Part shown: piece after piece, positions 52,685-61,658 of the stretch | Numbering within the stretch: position 1 is the stretch's first letter | Layout: every line of letters begins with the position of its first letter | Assembly: GCA_947643415.1 (NCBI GenBank) | Contig: CANRWA010000006.1 | Location: forward strand, 38,245 to 102,244 | Reading direction: 5' to 3' | DNA: 64,000 bases | Source: an uncultured Clostridia bacterium | GTDB lineage: Bacteria; Bacillota; Clostridia; Lachnospirales; Lachnospiraceae | Notes under the pieces: model-generated | What the model saw: the letters and a program-made list of their open reading frames with translations, nothing else | Databases searched by the model: none | Told to the model about the DNA's origin: nothing | Program-made: the position numbers and the translations under genes

Positions 52685-55600
52685 CTAATAAATTACCTTG
52701 CTGCCATTCTCCGTCTTCACTACATCCAAATTCTGAGGGAATCTGGCTTTCATTGTCGGATCATGGGTAATTGCCATAATCTTAATATTGCTATACCTGC
52801 TCTGGATGGTCTCCAGTGCATCACAGTATGCCTGTATTCCATCCCCATCCAAGAACGGGGGTTCATCAATAAAGAGCATCCCGAGCTGGATTCCGGCAGA
52901 TGATGATTTGATTTCTGCTAATGCAAGGATAACGGACAGGGAAGACTTTACTTTTTCTCCACCGGATTTTGACAAATAAGGCAGTACCGATTTCCCATAT
53001 TCCTCTATGAAAATATCCAGTGATACTTTTTCTTTCCCACTCTTCTGCAGCCTTTCCAGACGGAACTCCACTCCCATCTTGCCCCCGGTCATTTGTCCGA
53101 GTATGGTGTTGGAAGTGGCCGTTAGCTGCGGAATAATAGAACGGATAATCTGGTGTGGCACCCCGCTCTGGCTGAATGCTGTCTTTAATGTTTCATAGTC
53201 GAATGTTTCATCTGCGTATTCCATCTGTTTCTCCTGCAATGACGAAATCTCTTTTTTCAGCCTGGCAGCTTGATCCGCTTTCTGCTGTAACGCCCCAATC
53301 TCCATCTGTTTTTTCTTTACCAAAGCATTCAAATCCTCTACATCAGCATTCATTTTGGCAACAATCCCGGTCAGTTCTTCCATTCCGTTCATAGCAAGAA
53401 GTTCTTTATCCGCCTCCGCCTGTTTTTCCGCAATATCCGTATCGATATCCTTTAGTTCCCCTGTCAGTTCCAAGATACGGTTCTTCGCTGTGAGGTTTCT
53501 TTCTTCTGCCACAGGCAGTTGCTTTTCCTTTTCAATCCATGGTTCAAGAATCATAATGGAACTCAGCACTTTTGCATGTTCTTCAAATACTTTGGCATAT
53601 CGGTCACGCTCCTGCTCTGCCACTATACCCTCTGCTTTGGCCTCAGCAAGTCTCTTTTCCGCTTCGAGTATATTTGACTGCAAATGCTTTATATCAGCAT
53701 CTAAGAGGGCAATTTTGCCTTCACGCTGCTTAATAGCCTCAAGCTGTGACACATATGGAAGAAGTGCCGCACATTCTTTCTGCAGGGCGGAAAGCGCTTC
53801 TGCGTCAAATTCTATTGCATTCATTGCAGACAATTTTTCCTCAACTGCCAGTTTGGATTTTGCAAGCTCTGTCTCACGTCTGGCCGCAATATCCGCATAG
53901 ATACTATCAAATGCTGCCAATTCCTCTTTTGCAGTGGTAGCATCCTGCAAAAACTTACAGTGTGCATGATCAATATCAACACATCCTGATTCATGGAGGA
54001 TTTCCACTTTCTTTTCCAGCACCCTTTTCTGGTTGTCTGCAGACTGCTTCTCTGTATCAAACTTCCTTGTTATTTCATCATGATGAAATACTGCCGCAGC
54101 ATGTTCTGTCTTTGCTTTCTGATATGCGACTGCTTTTTCCTGCATTTCATCCAGTTCCGTCTTCTTCCGGGTGTATAACTCTGCTTTCTCTTTGACAACT
54201 GAATCCTGATCCGTTGGCTGTGCCAATGACAGCTCTCTCTCTTTCTGCTCTATCCTTGCTTTATATGCGTCAATGGTTTCCTGCTCTGTTACCGCCTGTT
54301 TTGCAAGATTCTCCGCTTCCCGCTTTTTGGAAGAATAGAGTGCCGATTCCCCTGCCAGTTCCAATTCCCGTTTCAACAGAGACTTATGTTCAGCAGCCTT
54401 TTCTTCAATTTCTGCCCTGCCATCAAGAATCACTGCACTGCTGTCAACAATCGCCTGCTGAGCAGCTCTGCTTTGCTCTGCTGCTGTCTTTTTGCTCTGC
54501 AGGGCAGCAATAGATGCCAGCAGCTTTTCCCGCCTTTCTGCGGCTTCCTGTTGGTTTGTGAGATACATCTTCTGCCGGTCCCTCACCACAATCTTCGACT
54601 GCAGACTACTCTCATGCCCTGCCAGCTCTGTCCTTTGCACTTCGAGTTCTTCATCAGGCTTTCCCAGTTCAGCAACCGTTCTACTATGGACCTCAATCTC
54701 CTTCTTCAATTCCCGGACTTTTGCACCGTTTGCTTTTGCTTTATCCAAAGCGGTTTTCTCCATGATTTGGTACACCCCTAATCCAAGGAGCGTGCCGAGC
54801 ACTTCCACACGTTCCTCCGGCTTTGCCTGCAAGAATAAACCATACTGGTCCTGCATGATAAGGGCGCATGATTTGAATGTGAAACTATCCATGCCAAGAA
54901 TGTTCAATATCTCCTGCTGGGTATCGTTGTATCGTTCTTTGGAGCAGTCTTTCCATTCTCCATCTACAAATTCCGCAATGTTCAAAGTACCCTTTCCGGA
55001 ACGTGCCCTTGTCCTTGTTACCCGGTATTTCTTTTCGCCTATACGGAATGTGAACATGATTGAGCCGGAACGTGCCTTTTCATCATTCCTGAGCCATGGA
55101 GATTTCCCAGTATCGTCTCTAATCGTCCCCTCCCTCGGCTCCTCAAAAAGACAATCAATGATGGCATCCATAAACAGGCTGCTCTTTCCGGCTCCATTCT
55201 GCCCATTGATAGTACAGAATGTGATATCCTCAAAATTGAACGTTTCTTCCTCATAATTGCGGTAGTTCTTAACCGCAATCTCTACCGGCTCAAATGCACC
55301 AATACCTGTAGATGCGGTCATGCTTGCCTCTGCCGCTGCGATAATGGGCCTTGCTTTCAGAACCAGTTCCTGCACCTTTTCCGGCTCTGCCTGTTTTTCT
55401 TCCAGATATTTTATAAGGTTCTTTTCCGGATCCGTTGTTTTGGCAAGCTCAGTCCGGTTAGCAAATTCGTCAATCCGGTCCGGAAGATTTTCCCAGAGCA
55501 TGAACGCCCCATCCTCAAGCAGGGTTCTTTCCACCAGTGCCTCATTCATCTTATAGGCCTTTGCATTTTCCCCGGAGCAGCTGTAATGGATGCGGACGAT

Positions 55601-56539
55601 CTTATCCTGCACCGCTCCATTATATCTCCAGTAGTTGCATGCCACTTCGTCAATATGCCCAAGGTTGATTGCTGTAATGTCAGTATCCGTAAAGTTAAAT
55701 GTAATAAACTCCCGGATCGGTGTCTTATAAAACCTGCTGTTCCATCCGCCAAACGGCATATCCGTATGTATCCAGAACCCTCTTTCCTGCCCTTCGTCAT
55801 TAAAATTCATGGCATTGATCGCACCAGAATAGTACCAGTCCTGCGACAATATCCTCTGCGGTCTGTGGATATGCCCCAGAGCTGCCAGATCATACCCCGC
55901 CGCCATCAATTCCTCCTGCGGAATTATCGGCTCGAACTGTGTCAGCATCATTGTCTGTCCACTCTCCGTGTTGCATCCCGGAACAGTATAATGTGCCATG
56001 AGGATACTTTTTTTTGCCGGATCGCACTGCGCTTTCATGCCTAGGACAATATTGGAAAGTTCCTTTGTAAATACTTCGTTTTCCTTATCGCTGGAAAGCC
56101 CCGGGAACTTCGCCCTGTAATTTCCCCTGTCAAATCCCGGCAGCACTGCAATATCCACATCATCGAAGGAAATTACCCGCGGAGTAATCACAACATGCAC
56201 ATTCCGGCAGTCTGCAAACATTTCAGAGAGGACATTGAACGGTCCTAATCCGTCATGATTCGGTGTGCCACGCATAACAACTACCTGCTTCGATACCGCT
56301 GCCAGTTCCCGGATGTAGTGAATTGCTGTGATAATTTCCTCACAGCACCTGTCGGACCACAGGCGGCCGACATGGAACACATCACCAGAAATAAGCGAGT
56401 AGTCCGGCTGCTCCTCCCTTGCCACCCTTACCAGTTCATCAAGGCATCTCTTTGTATCTTCTGTCCGGAGATTTACCCCATCTTTGACCGGGCTCCGGAA
56501 TGTCCCAAGATGCCAGTCTGCCGTTTGCAAAATTTTCAT
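52685..56539 (-). CDS. Fused SbcD-SbcC (Mre11-Rad50) nuclease/ATPase
   Basis: A 1284-residue single-chain protein. Residues 1-330 are Mre11/SbcD-like: TADWHLG (6-12), SGDVFH (51-56), RGTPNHDG, AHYTVPG and LGHIHRP. Residues 410-1284 are Rad50/SbcC-like: Walker A INGQNGAGKSS near 450, two coiled-coil arms, signature SKSGGEK and Walker B MLFIDEPP. The arms meet at SGCVDIDHAHC (C853, C861), an unusual hook with seven residues between the Cys. It would process DNA ends for recombination. It is coupled to the preceding gene by TAATG. Confidence 0.93.
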   Translation of the reverse strand: MKILQTADWHLGTFRSPVKDGVNLRTEDTKRCLDELVRVAREEQPDYSLISGDVFHVGRLWSDRCCEEIITAIHYIRELAAVSKQVVVMRGTPNHDGLGPFNVLSEMFADCRNVHVVITPRVISFDDVDIAVLPGFDRGNYRAKFPGLSSDKENEVFTKELSNIVLGMKAQCDPAKKSILMAHYTVPGCNTESGQTMMLTQFEPIIPQEELMAAGYDLAALGHIHRPQRILSQDWYYSGAINAMNFNDEGQERGFWIHTDMPFGGWNSRFYKTPIREFITFNFTDTDITAINLGHIDEVACNYWRYNGAVQDKIVRIHYSCSGENAKAYKMNEALVERTLLEDGAFMLWENLPDRIDEFANRTELAKTTDPEKNLIKYLEEKQAEPEKVQELVLKARPIIAAAEASMTASTGIGAFEPVEIAVKNYRNYEEETFNFEDITFCTINGQNGAGKSSLFMDAIIDCLFEEPREGTIRDDTGKSPWLRNDEKARSGSIMFTFRIGEKKYRVTRTRARSGKGTLNIAEFVDGEWKDCSKERYNDTQQEILNILGMDSFTFKSCALIMQDQYGLFLQAKPEERVEVLGTLLGLGVYQIMEKTALDKAKANGAKVRELKKEIEVHSRTVAELGKPDEELEVQRTELAGHESSLQSKIVVRDRQKMYLTNQQEAAERREKLLASIAALQSKKTAAEQSRAAQQAIVDSSAVILDGRAEIEEKAAEHKSLLKRELELAGESALYSSKKREAENLAKQAVTEQETIDAYKARIEQKERELSLAQPTDQDSVVKEKAELYTRKKTELDEMQEKAVAYQKAKTEHAAAVFHHDEITRKFDTEKQSADNQKRVLEKKVEILHESGCVDIDHAHCKFLQDATTAKEELAAFDSIYADIAARRETELAKSKLAVEEKLSAMNAIEFDAEALSALQKECAALLPYVSQLEAIKQREGKIALLDADIKHLQSNILEAEKRLAEAKAEGIVAEQERDRYAKVFEEHAKVLSSIMILEPWIEKEKQLPVAEERNLTAKNRILELTGELKDIDTDIAEKQAEADKELLAMNGMEELTGIVAKMNADVEDLNALVKKKQMEIGALQQKADQAARLKKEISSLQEKQMEYADETFDYETLKTAFSQSGVPHQIIRSIIPQLTATSNTILGQMTGGKMGVEFRLERLQKSGKEKVSLDIFIEEYGKSVLPYLSKSGGEKVKSSLSVILALAEIKSSSAGIQLGMLFIDEPPFLDGDGIQAYCDALETIQSRYSNIKIMAITHDPTMKARFPQNLDVVKTENGSKVIY

Positions 56540-57534
56540 TATCGTTTTCCCCCTTTCACAATTTTCTGGCATTTATAACAAAGCGGCCTGTCGTAATGGT
56601 CCATGGAATAGTCCCAGACCTTTTCGGCAATTGGATTTCCGCATTTGTCGCAATAAAAATCATTCCTCACCTGCCCCGGCTGCGGTTCATCTATCGTAGT
56701 TTCTCCACCGGCCTCTTCATACTGGGTATAGGTTCCATCCACATACTGGTCAAAATTTTCCCCATCTGCCGCTTCAACAGCGGCATTCTCCGGCACCTTA
56801 CTCTCAATCTGCTGTACACTTGGTGTCGTTCCAAACAGATTGCCGGATGACTGGAACATATTTTCTATCGCTACACTTTTAACATCCTTGTTGTTAAGGT
56901 TTGGAACCAGATATGCTACCACAAACGGTTTCTTCAGTTCTTCCAAAGTATACGTGCCCTTTATATGAAGTGCAGTACGTATGGCACCATTCAAAGCCTT
57001 AGCCTCACAGATCTGTGGCAAATGTTTCAAAAACTCTGCCTTCTGTTTATTTGTCATGCCCGGTGTGACATTATCCACAATAATCTCATGTGTATCCTCC
57101 ACTGTGATATCCTTGCCTGTCAGCTGGGGAACGCAAATTGTCACATGGTATGCCACGTCACGGTTCTTACAGTTGCCGCATTGAACAACTTTTCCACTGT
57201 GCTGGTTGACAGCTACGCATTTCTGGCAGGTGGTAGGAATGACATGCTGTGAAGAAATCATTGTAATACCGGCACCATCCGCCAGTTTCTTCAATCCATT
57301 TTTAGTTATTGCATAAAGATTCGGGGTTGCAGGGTGTCTCCTGTTTTGATCGTCAAACCATTCCTTCTTTGCGTGCTGCTGGATATACACATCCCCCTTT
57401 GCAGGATCCGTTTCCAGACGTATCGCCTGAACGACTGGCGCTTTGATATCCGGTATCTCTACCATTACATCCGTGTTTCCTATCAGATTGTATTTTTCTG
57501 CCGGATATTGTTGAGAAATAGATAATTCATTCAT
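56539..57534 (-). CDS. Zinc-containing phage recombination protein, annealing-type (putative)
   Basis: A 331-residue protein placed before the nuclease gene, where single-strand annealing proteins usually lie. CQKCVAVNQHSGKVVQCGNC forms a zinc module near 103-122, and FYCDKCGNPI...LCYKCQK a second one at the C-terminus. The core segment CEAKALNGAIRTALHIKG resembles annealing-protein cores. RecT-like function is inferred from position; the exact family is uncertain. Confidence 0.68.
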   Translation of the reverse strand: MNELSISQQYPAEKYNLIGNTDVMVEIPDIKAPVVQAIRLETDPAKGDVYIQQHAKKEWFDDQNRRHPATPNLYAITKNGLKKLADGAGITMISSQHVIPTTCQKCVAVNQHSGKVVQCGNCKNRDVAYHVTICVPQLTGKDITVEDTHEIIVDNVTPGMTNKQKAEFLKHLPQICEAKALNGAIRTALHIKGTYTLEELKKPFVVAYLVPNLNNKDVKSVAIENMFQSSGNLFGTTPSVQQIESKVPENAAVEAADGENFDQYVDGTYTQYEEAGGETTIDEPQPGQVRNDFYCDKCGNPIAEKVWDYSMDHYDRPLCYKCQKIVKGGKR

Positions 57535-57569
57535 AAATTTTTACCTCCATATTGTATTTTTTACTTGAT

Positions 57570-57878
57570 TTATAAAGCAGGAACTGCTACAATATGGTTA
57601 TCCATAGGGGCGCTCTGGTTTTTTACCGAGTGCTCTTTTTCCATATCATGCAGTGTGCTGCACAAATCCATAGTGAACTCTGATAAAGCAAGGCTTCTGA
57701 CATATTCCTCTGTCAGCTTCACAAGATACCAGTGCTGCAATACCACCGCCCGGTGATCCCGATTGTATATGTACTCCTGCTTTTTTCTGGCATATCCCAA
57801 TGCCTTATTGAACTGTCCATCTGTTATCATGCATCTGAGAAGTTCCTCTACTTCTCTTTTTTTTACAATTTCGCCCAT
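57570..57878 (-). CDS. Hypothetical phage protein
   Basis: A 102-residue protein starting MGEIVKKREVEELLRCM, mostly helical. ATG 57878 follows GGAGGATTTGG. It overlaps the end of the small membrane-protein gene by 74 bp in another frame. No family recognised. Confidence 0.65.
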   Translation of the reverse strand: MGEIVKKREVEELLRCMITDGQFNKALGYARKKQEYIYNRDHRAVVLQHWYLVKLTEEYVRSLALSEFTMDLCSTLHDMEKEHSVKNQSAPMDNHIVAVPAL

Positions 57879-58086
57879 ATTCCAAATCCTCCAATGTGTC
57901 AAATAAATAATTGATTACTTTCCATGCCATCCAGCAGACTATAAGTACCAGGCAGTATTCCCCGCCTGCCGCCTCATATTCCCTTTCGAGATATGCAGCA
58001 CGGACAGCCCATCTTCCGACAGCAGATGTTACTGTCAGTGTATACGCAGCCGCTGCCAGATTTCTTATAATCTTCCTTCTAATCAC
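57805..58086 (-). CDS. Small membrane protein
   Basis: A 93-residue protein starting with GTG 58086 after GGAGGAGAGCG, overlapping the SleB-like gene stop by 8 bp. Two hydrophobic segments (AAAAYTLTVTSAVGRWAV and YCLVLIVCWMAWKVI) suggest two membrane spans. It may assist export or act as a phage membrane factor. A longer frame to 58224 is rejected because it would lie within the SleB-like gene. Confidence 0.55.
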   Translation of the reverse strand: MIRRKIIRNLAAAAYTLTVTSAVGRWAVRAAYLEREYEAAGGEYCLVLIVCWMAWKVINYLFDTLEDLEYGRNCKKKRSRGTSQMHDNRWTVQ

Positions 58087-58657
58087 CGCTCTCCTCCCTG
58101 TCTGTATAAAAATAATGGTTTCCATGCCGGAAGAGAAACTGCAGGTTATCCTCATGCCATGTGGATGCGCTCTTGCTTTCAAAATACAGCGCCCCCCTGC
58201 TTTCATCCCATCCATGCTCCGCAATCATATCAAGGGCTCTCTGGCAGTCCTTATTCGGTTCTACCCTGTCGAACCGCCCATTTGCTATCGGACTGAACTG
58301 CCTCTCCTGATAGATCACTTTCTTTATGGAATCCGGAAATTCCCTGCTTTTGACACGGTTCAACACCACCCTCATAACAAGAGCCTTTCCCTCCGTGTCC
58401 TCATCCTCTGCCTCTGCCATAGCTATTTTCTTGAGCAAATAGGCATTTTTATCACTGAACATATATGGCTTCTTTGTCGGTTTTGGTATTGGCGGAATCC
58501 CTGTCGGCAGAACTCCCATTTCTGTCGGCTGTGGCAACGGCGTAACCTCTGCCACCGGTTCCTTTTCCGGCACAGCGTCCATCGGATACAAAAATGCTGC
58601 CAGTGAAATCAGAAACAGCCCTGCAGCACCGCCTGCACTAATAAGCAGTTTTTTCAT
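58079..58657 (-). CDS. Secreted SleB-type cell wall hydrolase
   Basis: A 192-residue protein with an N-terminal hydrophobic signal segment (LLISAGGAAGLFLISLAAFL), a Pro/Thr linker and a SleB/hydrolase_2 domain. IAMAEAEDEDTEGKALVMRV contains the catalytic Glu, and RQFSPIANGRF and ESRGALYFESK follow. SleB-type enzymes are lytic transglycosylase-like. It lies among early replication genes, away from the lysis module, so a role other than final lysis is possible. Confidence 0.85.
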   Translation of the reverse strand: MKKLLISAGGAAGLFLISLAAFLYPMDAVPEKEPVAEVTPLPQPTEMGVLPTGIPPIPKPTKKPYMFSDKNAYLLKKIAMAEAEDEDTEGKALVMRVVLNRVKSREFPDSIKKVIYQERQFSPIANGRFDRVEPNKDCQRALDMIAEHGWDESRGALYFESKSASTWHEDNLQFLFRHGNHYFYTDREESGD

Positions 58658-58829
58658 AATCCACAACCTCCCTGTTATTTAGTGAAAACGATAACTGCCT
58701 GGTTTTGGGTGTTATGCTTGTAACACTCTCAAAAAACCTTTCCCGCTTTTCCCTTTCCATCACACAATCACATGGTTCACCTGGATCTAAGTTTGCACCA
58801 CAATTCGGGCAAGTATTGTAATATGACAT
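58638..58829 (-). CDS. Small zinc-ribbon protein
   Basis: A 63-residue protein beginning MSYYNTCPNCGANLDPGEPC with Cys residues for a zinc ribbon. It overlaps the SleB-like gene by 20 bp. Function unknown. Confidence 0.65.
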   Translation of the reverse strand: MSYYNTCPNCGANLDPGEPCDCVMEREKRERFFESVTSITPKTRQLSFSLNNREVVDYEKTAY

Positions 58830-58846
58830 CTTAAAATCTCCCCTCC

Positions 58847-59023
58847 TTACCACCACTCTAGTTCCCCACTACTTTTCTCATGATAATGCCACCATTTTCC
58901 ACTTTCATACATAATGCAAATATTTCCTAATGTGTCATTCCATACATTTTTAATATCACCATCACCCCAATTTTCGACAACATCTTTATGTATTTGGAAA
59001 TATTTTTCCGCTAACTTTCGCAT
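58847..59023 (-). CDS. Small hypothetical phage protein
   Basis: A 58-residue frame starting MRKLAEKYFQIHKDV with a GGAGGAGCT site. It overlaps the end of the HTH gene by 13 bp and ends with a Trp-rich tail (KWWHYHEK...EWW). Coding is supported by the ribosome site and the tight overlap. No domain recognised. Confidence 0.65.
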   Translation of the reverse strand: MRKLAEKYFQIHKDVVENWGDGDIKNVWNDTLGNICIMYESGKWWHYHEKSSGELEWW

Positions 59024-59286
59024 AGCTCCTCCCTTCTGTCATTTTCTTCTAATACTTTGTTAATATCTTCAATAGGCAGTTTTGACATTTCAGAAAACAG
59101 GTATTTGTTTGCCTTTCCAGCAGGGAAAGCCATTCCCCCATCTTCCTTTACCTTTTTGTTGATATCCTTAATATAATTGCTTGCTTTAGATTGCTTGCAT
59201 CCAAACAATTGCATTACATCTGCAATCTCTACATATACTCTGGTCGATACCCCTATCACTCCCGGTGCTTCTGCCAATGCACTCAT
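59011..59286 (-). CDS. Helix-turn-helix protein, excisionase-like
   Basis: A 91-residue protein with VYVEIADVMQLFGCKQSKAS as an excisionase/MerR-type DNA-binding region. It overlaps the next gene by 4 bp. It is a candidate early regulator or directionality factor for the prophage. Confidence 0.7.
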   Translation of the reverse strand: MSALAEAPGVIGVSTRVYVEIADVMQLFGCKQSKASNYIKDINKKVKEDGGMAFPAGKANKYLFSEMSKLPIEDINKVLEENDRREELCES

Positions 59287-59690
59287 TTTTTCCTTCCCCC
59301 TTTTCCTCTAAAATCTTCGTCTGTCAGTTTCCTGCCACATTCCGGGCAGAAATAAACCCTGTCCTCGTCACTGATATTGCTTATCACTCCGCCCCTGAGA
59401 CCTAACGTCCATTCGCCCCCGCACTGATTGATAATCAATGTGCTGAAATCAAAATCTGCATCACACAAGCGGCATCGTTTTAACGAACGTTCAAAATGCC
59501 CTCTGGTGGAATAATCCCATTCAACAGTTCCGTCTTCATATTGGGTTACTCCATGCGCCTTAAAGGTCCATCTGCTGACAGTGTTCTGCATTATTGCGTC
59601 CCCGTCAAAGCCTTGGATACAAAGGAACTCCCCGCCGCCTTTGTTCCGGTATACCGTTCCCTGTTCGGGCGTAATTCTTTTTCCCTGCAT
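59283..59690 (-). CDS. Hypothetical phage protein with zinc ribbon
   Basis: A 135-residue protein with CRLCDADFDF and YFCPECGRKL as zinc-binding pairs. The N-terminal half is unrecognised. ATG 59690 is preferred over a GTG at 59699 on ribosome-site spacing. Function unknown. Confidence 0.65.
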   Translation of the reverse strand: MQGKRITPEQGTVYRNKGGGEFLCIQGFDGDAIMQNTVSRWTFKAHGVTQYEDGTVEWDYSTRGHFERSLKRCRLCDADFDFSTLIINQCGGEWTLGLRGGVISNISDEDRVYFCPECGRKLTDEDFRGKGGRKK

Positions 59691-59695
59691 ATACG

Positions 59696-59788
59696 TCACT
59701 TCTCCTTTGATAAATCCTGTTTTACCAGTTGTTCCAATAATACCGTCAGCTTTTTAAGCTGCATATTCACATATTTTTCTTTATCCAT
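59696..59788 (-). CDS. Possible 30-residue peptide
   Basis: A 30-codon frame (MDKEKYVNMQLKKLTVLLEQ...) overlaps the end of the XRE gene by 22 bp and ends at the start of the next gene. It is an amphipathic helix by pattern. The ribosome site is weak, so coding is uncertain. Confidence 0.35.
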   Translation of the reverse strand: MDKEKYVNMQLKKLTVLLEQLVKQDLSKEK

Positions 59789-60240
59789 AATTTCATGTTC
59801 TGTGCAATCTGTTCCAGTTCTTCTAAGTTTCGGAGAACCTTTTCCATATCTTCCTTTTCAGATTCATCAATCACTCCATCCTCCGTAATGTCAAGCAGTA
59901 GTTCCCTGGTTTCTCCCAACTTCCGAATTGCCGATAGTGTCCTGACTGTAATCCGGTCAAGGTCCGCTATCTCTGCTTTAGGAATATCCTCGCCAAGGGG
60001 ACATATGGTCTTGCAAAAATAATTTCTCAGCTCCGGGGCGTTATACAAATCTGCCATAAGATGTATTTCCTCTGGATACGGATTGGCTATTCCGCTTTCA
60101 ATTCTGTAAAGCCTGCCTCTGTCGATTGACATTATATCCGCTGCCCCTTCCCGGCTACTTAACTGCTCGTTGTGCTTTGCTGCCTCGCAACGTGCTTTGT
60201 AAAATACGTTGGATCTGGTGTTTGCTGTCAAGTTTGACAT
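59767..60240 (-). CDS. XRE-family phage regulator
   Basis: A 157-residue protein with an HTH (LSSREGAADIMSIDRGRLYRIE) in the first 60 residues and a helical C-terminal part. It is the second gene of the early operon, after the Cro-like gene. It probably tunes early or antirepressor functions. Confidence 0.8.
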   Translation of the reverse strand: MSNLTANTRSNVFYKARCEAAKHNEQLSSREGAADIMSIDRGRLYRIESGIANPYPEEIHLMADLYNAPELRNYFCKTICPLGEDIPKAEIADLDRITVRTLSAIRKLGETRELLLDITEDGVIDESEKEDMEKVLRNLEELEQIAQNMKLWIKKNM

Positions 60241-60267
60241 TTTGCTTTTCACCTCCATGGACTATAT

Positions 60268-60471
60268 TTATTTAATAGAAGGTTCTTTGACCTGCAGTGC
60301 CTTGTTAATCTTTTCAACCGTTTCATTAGGTGCAATGATTCTTCCATTGATAATGGCTGACACATATGTATGGGACAACCCCACTGTTCTTGATAAATCT
60401 TTCAAGCTCATATCCATAAGTGTCATCTGTACCTTACACTGTTTGCCCCAAGGTGTTATTGTTTTGCCCAT
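60268..60471 (-). CDS. Cro-like XRE repressor
   Basis: A 67-residue protein with LKDLSRTVGLSHTYVSAIIN as the recognition region. It is the first gene of the minus-strand early operon and diverges from the repressor region. AAAGGAGG precedes the start. By position it is the likely lytic-switch Cro. Confidence 0.83.
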   Translation of the reverse strand: MGKTITPWGKQCKVQMTLMDMSLKDLSRTVGLSHTYVSAIINGRIIAPNETVEKINKALQVKEPSIK

Positions 60472-60498
60472 GTAGTTCCTCCTTTCAAATTTTTCACT

Positions 60499-60526
60499 TT
60501 AACAAGTTGCAATAATATGTTAAAAT
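60499..60526 (+). promoter_or_regulatory. Possible plus-strand promoter in the control region
   Basis: TTAACA (60499-60504) and TAAAAT (60521-60526) are separated by 16 bp, one mismatch each from consensus. It would drive a transcript through the gene-less 60527-60920 stretch. The stretch overlaps the leader of the Cro-like gene. Confidence 0.4.
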
Positions 60527-60920
60527 AGTGTTTGTAAGTTCCAATGAAAGCGAGGTGGTTTCTTGAAAAAACTCATAAAAAAGTTTTTGGGAAGCCCCGT
60601 TCCCTGTGATGGGTTTCCAGCCGATGATGTAGGTATGCTGGTATAATTCGCCTCTTAATACCCCATGGCATCTGCTGATTGGGCTAAAACTTACAGGCAG
60701 AACCACAACTGCTAAAGTGATGCCGTCTGTTGCTATAGTCCTACTTGCTTTATGGACAACTATGCCAAAATCAGGCTATTAAGAGCCGGAACGATTTATG
60801 GGCATACATATACAGATACAGGGTAAACAAATGTGGGAGCGGCTCTGTCTGGCAGAAGCAAGCTACCAGACTGGCTTCTCAAAATATCCTTTCCCCGACC
60901 GCCATCGGTGATTGGTTATT
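60527..60920 (+). other. Gene-less control region with nested complementary segments
   Basis: About 390 bp lack a convincing gene. GGAAGCCC/GGGTTTCC (60590-60597/60611-60618) pair. AGC, GATG and GGTA (60619-60643) are followed in reverse order by TACC, CATC and GCT (60659-60676), a nested arrangement that could fold as RNA. A 27-codon TTG-started frame at 60562-60645 with a GAGGTGG site overlaps the same bases. No known RNA family was recognised. Confidence 0.35.
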
Positions 60921-60921
60921 A

Positions 60922-60998
60922 TTGCAACTTGTAGTTTTATGTATTTATAATAATTCAATAAATCGCACTTGTCAAGTATTTTTGTGCATTTTATTGAA
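60922..60998 (+). promoter_or_regulatory. Repressor promoter and leader inverted repeat
   Basis: TTGCAA (60922-60927) and a perfect TATAAT (60946-60951), 18 bp apart, precede the repressor gene. Directly after the -10 an inverted repeat (60954-60968/60984-60998, 13 of 15 bp paired) spans the start of the transcript. It fits an operator or leader hairpin for autoregulation. Confidence 0.6.
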
Positions 60999-61019
60999 CT
61001 TTCCCCAGGGAGGTGTTCA

Positions 61020-61598
61020 ATGTTTTTTTATGAGCAATTAGAAAAGTTATGCCAAAAAGAGGGTATAAAGCCCAGCACATTAGTCGAATCGTTGGGTATG
61101 AGCAAAGGAACAATGTCAAATTGGAAAAGAGGCGGTACTCCGAATGCCGAAGCAGTAGTGCGAATTGCTGAACATTTTGGCGTTACAACAGATTATCTTC
61201 TTTTAGGTCACGATTCTAATGAAGAAAGCGAAGATGAACTTATTTATGTATCTGAATTTGATAAAAAGTTAATAGAAACTTACCGCAATTATAAAAAATC
61301 TAGTTTTTCTGAGCAGATTATGGAAACGCTAACAAACTTTTTTCCTGAAATAACATCATCTAAGTTTAATGCCTTTTCTACACTCTCAAAAGAAGAACGA
61401 GAAGCGCTAAATCGGTTTAACAGATTGGAACCCGATCAGCAAATAAAAGCCCAGTCATACATGATTGAATTATATGAAAAACAAGAAGAAAACAAAGGCT
61501 GGATTGAAAAAAATTCAGATTGGACTGACAACAGTGACGATTCCGTTGCAGCAGATGAGTCATTGAAAAAGACAGGAACAACAAACTCAGCAAAATAA
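61020..61598 (+). CDS. Phage repressor (CI-type XRE)
   Basis: A 192-residue protein with an N-terminal HTH (GIKPSTLVESLGMSKGTMSN, then GVTTDYLLLG) and a helical C-terminal region. There is no peptidase domain of the LexA type. GGAGGTG precedes ATG 61020, so an upstream start is rejected. It faces away from the Cro-like gene, the classic lysogeny arrangement. A perfect GCCTCG/CGAGGC hairpin follows at 61602-61621. Confidence 0.87.
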   Translation: MFFYEQLEKLCQKEGIKPSTLVESLGMSKGTMSNWKRGGTPNAEAVVRIAEHFGVTTDYLLLGHDSNEESEDELIYVSEFDKKLIETYRNYKKSSFSEQIMETLTNFFPEITSSKFNAFSTLSKEEREALNRFNRLEPDQQIKAQSYMIELYEKQEENKGWIEKNSDWTDNSDDSVAADESLKKTGTTNSAK

Positions 61599-61658
61599 TA
61601 AGCCTCGAATGGTACCGAGGCCAGAAAGGGAAATAGCACGAAAAGGAGAAGGACTTTT

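Noticed and set aside
57805..58224. Long reading of the small membrane protein from 58224
   Set aside because: Its first 46 codons lie inside the SleB-like gene; a GTG with a good ribosome site at 58086 is the better start.
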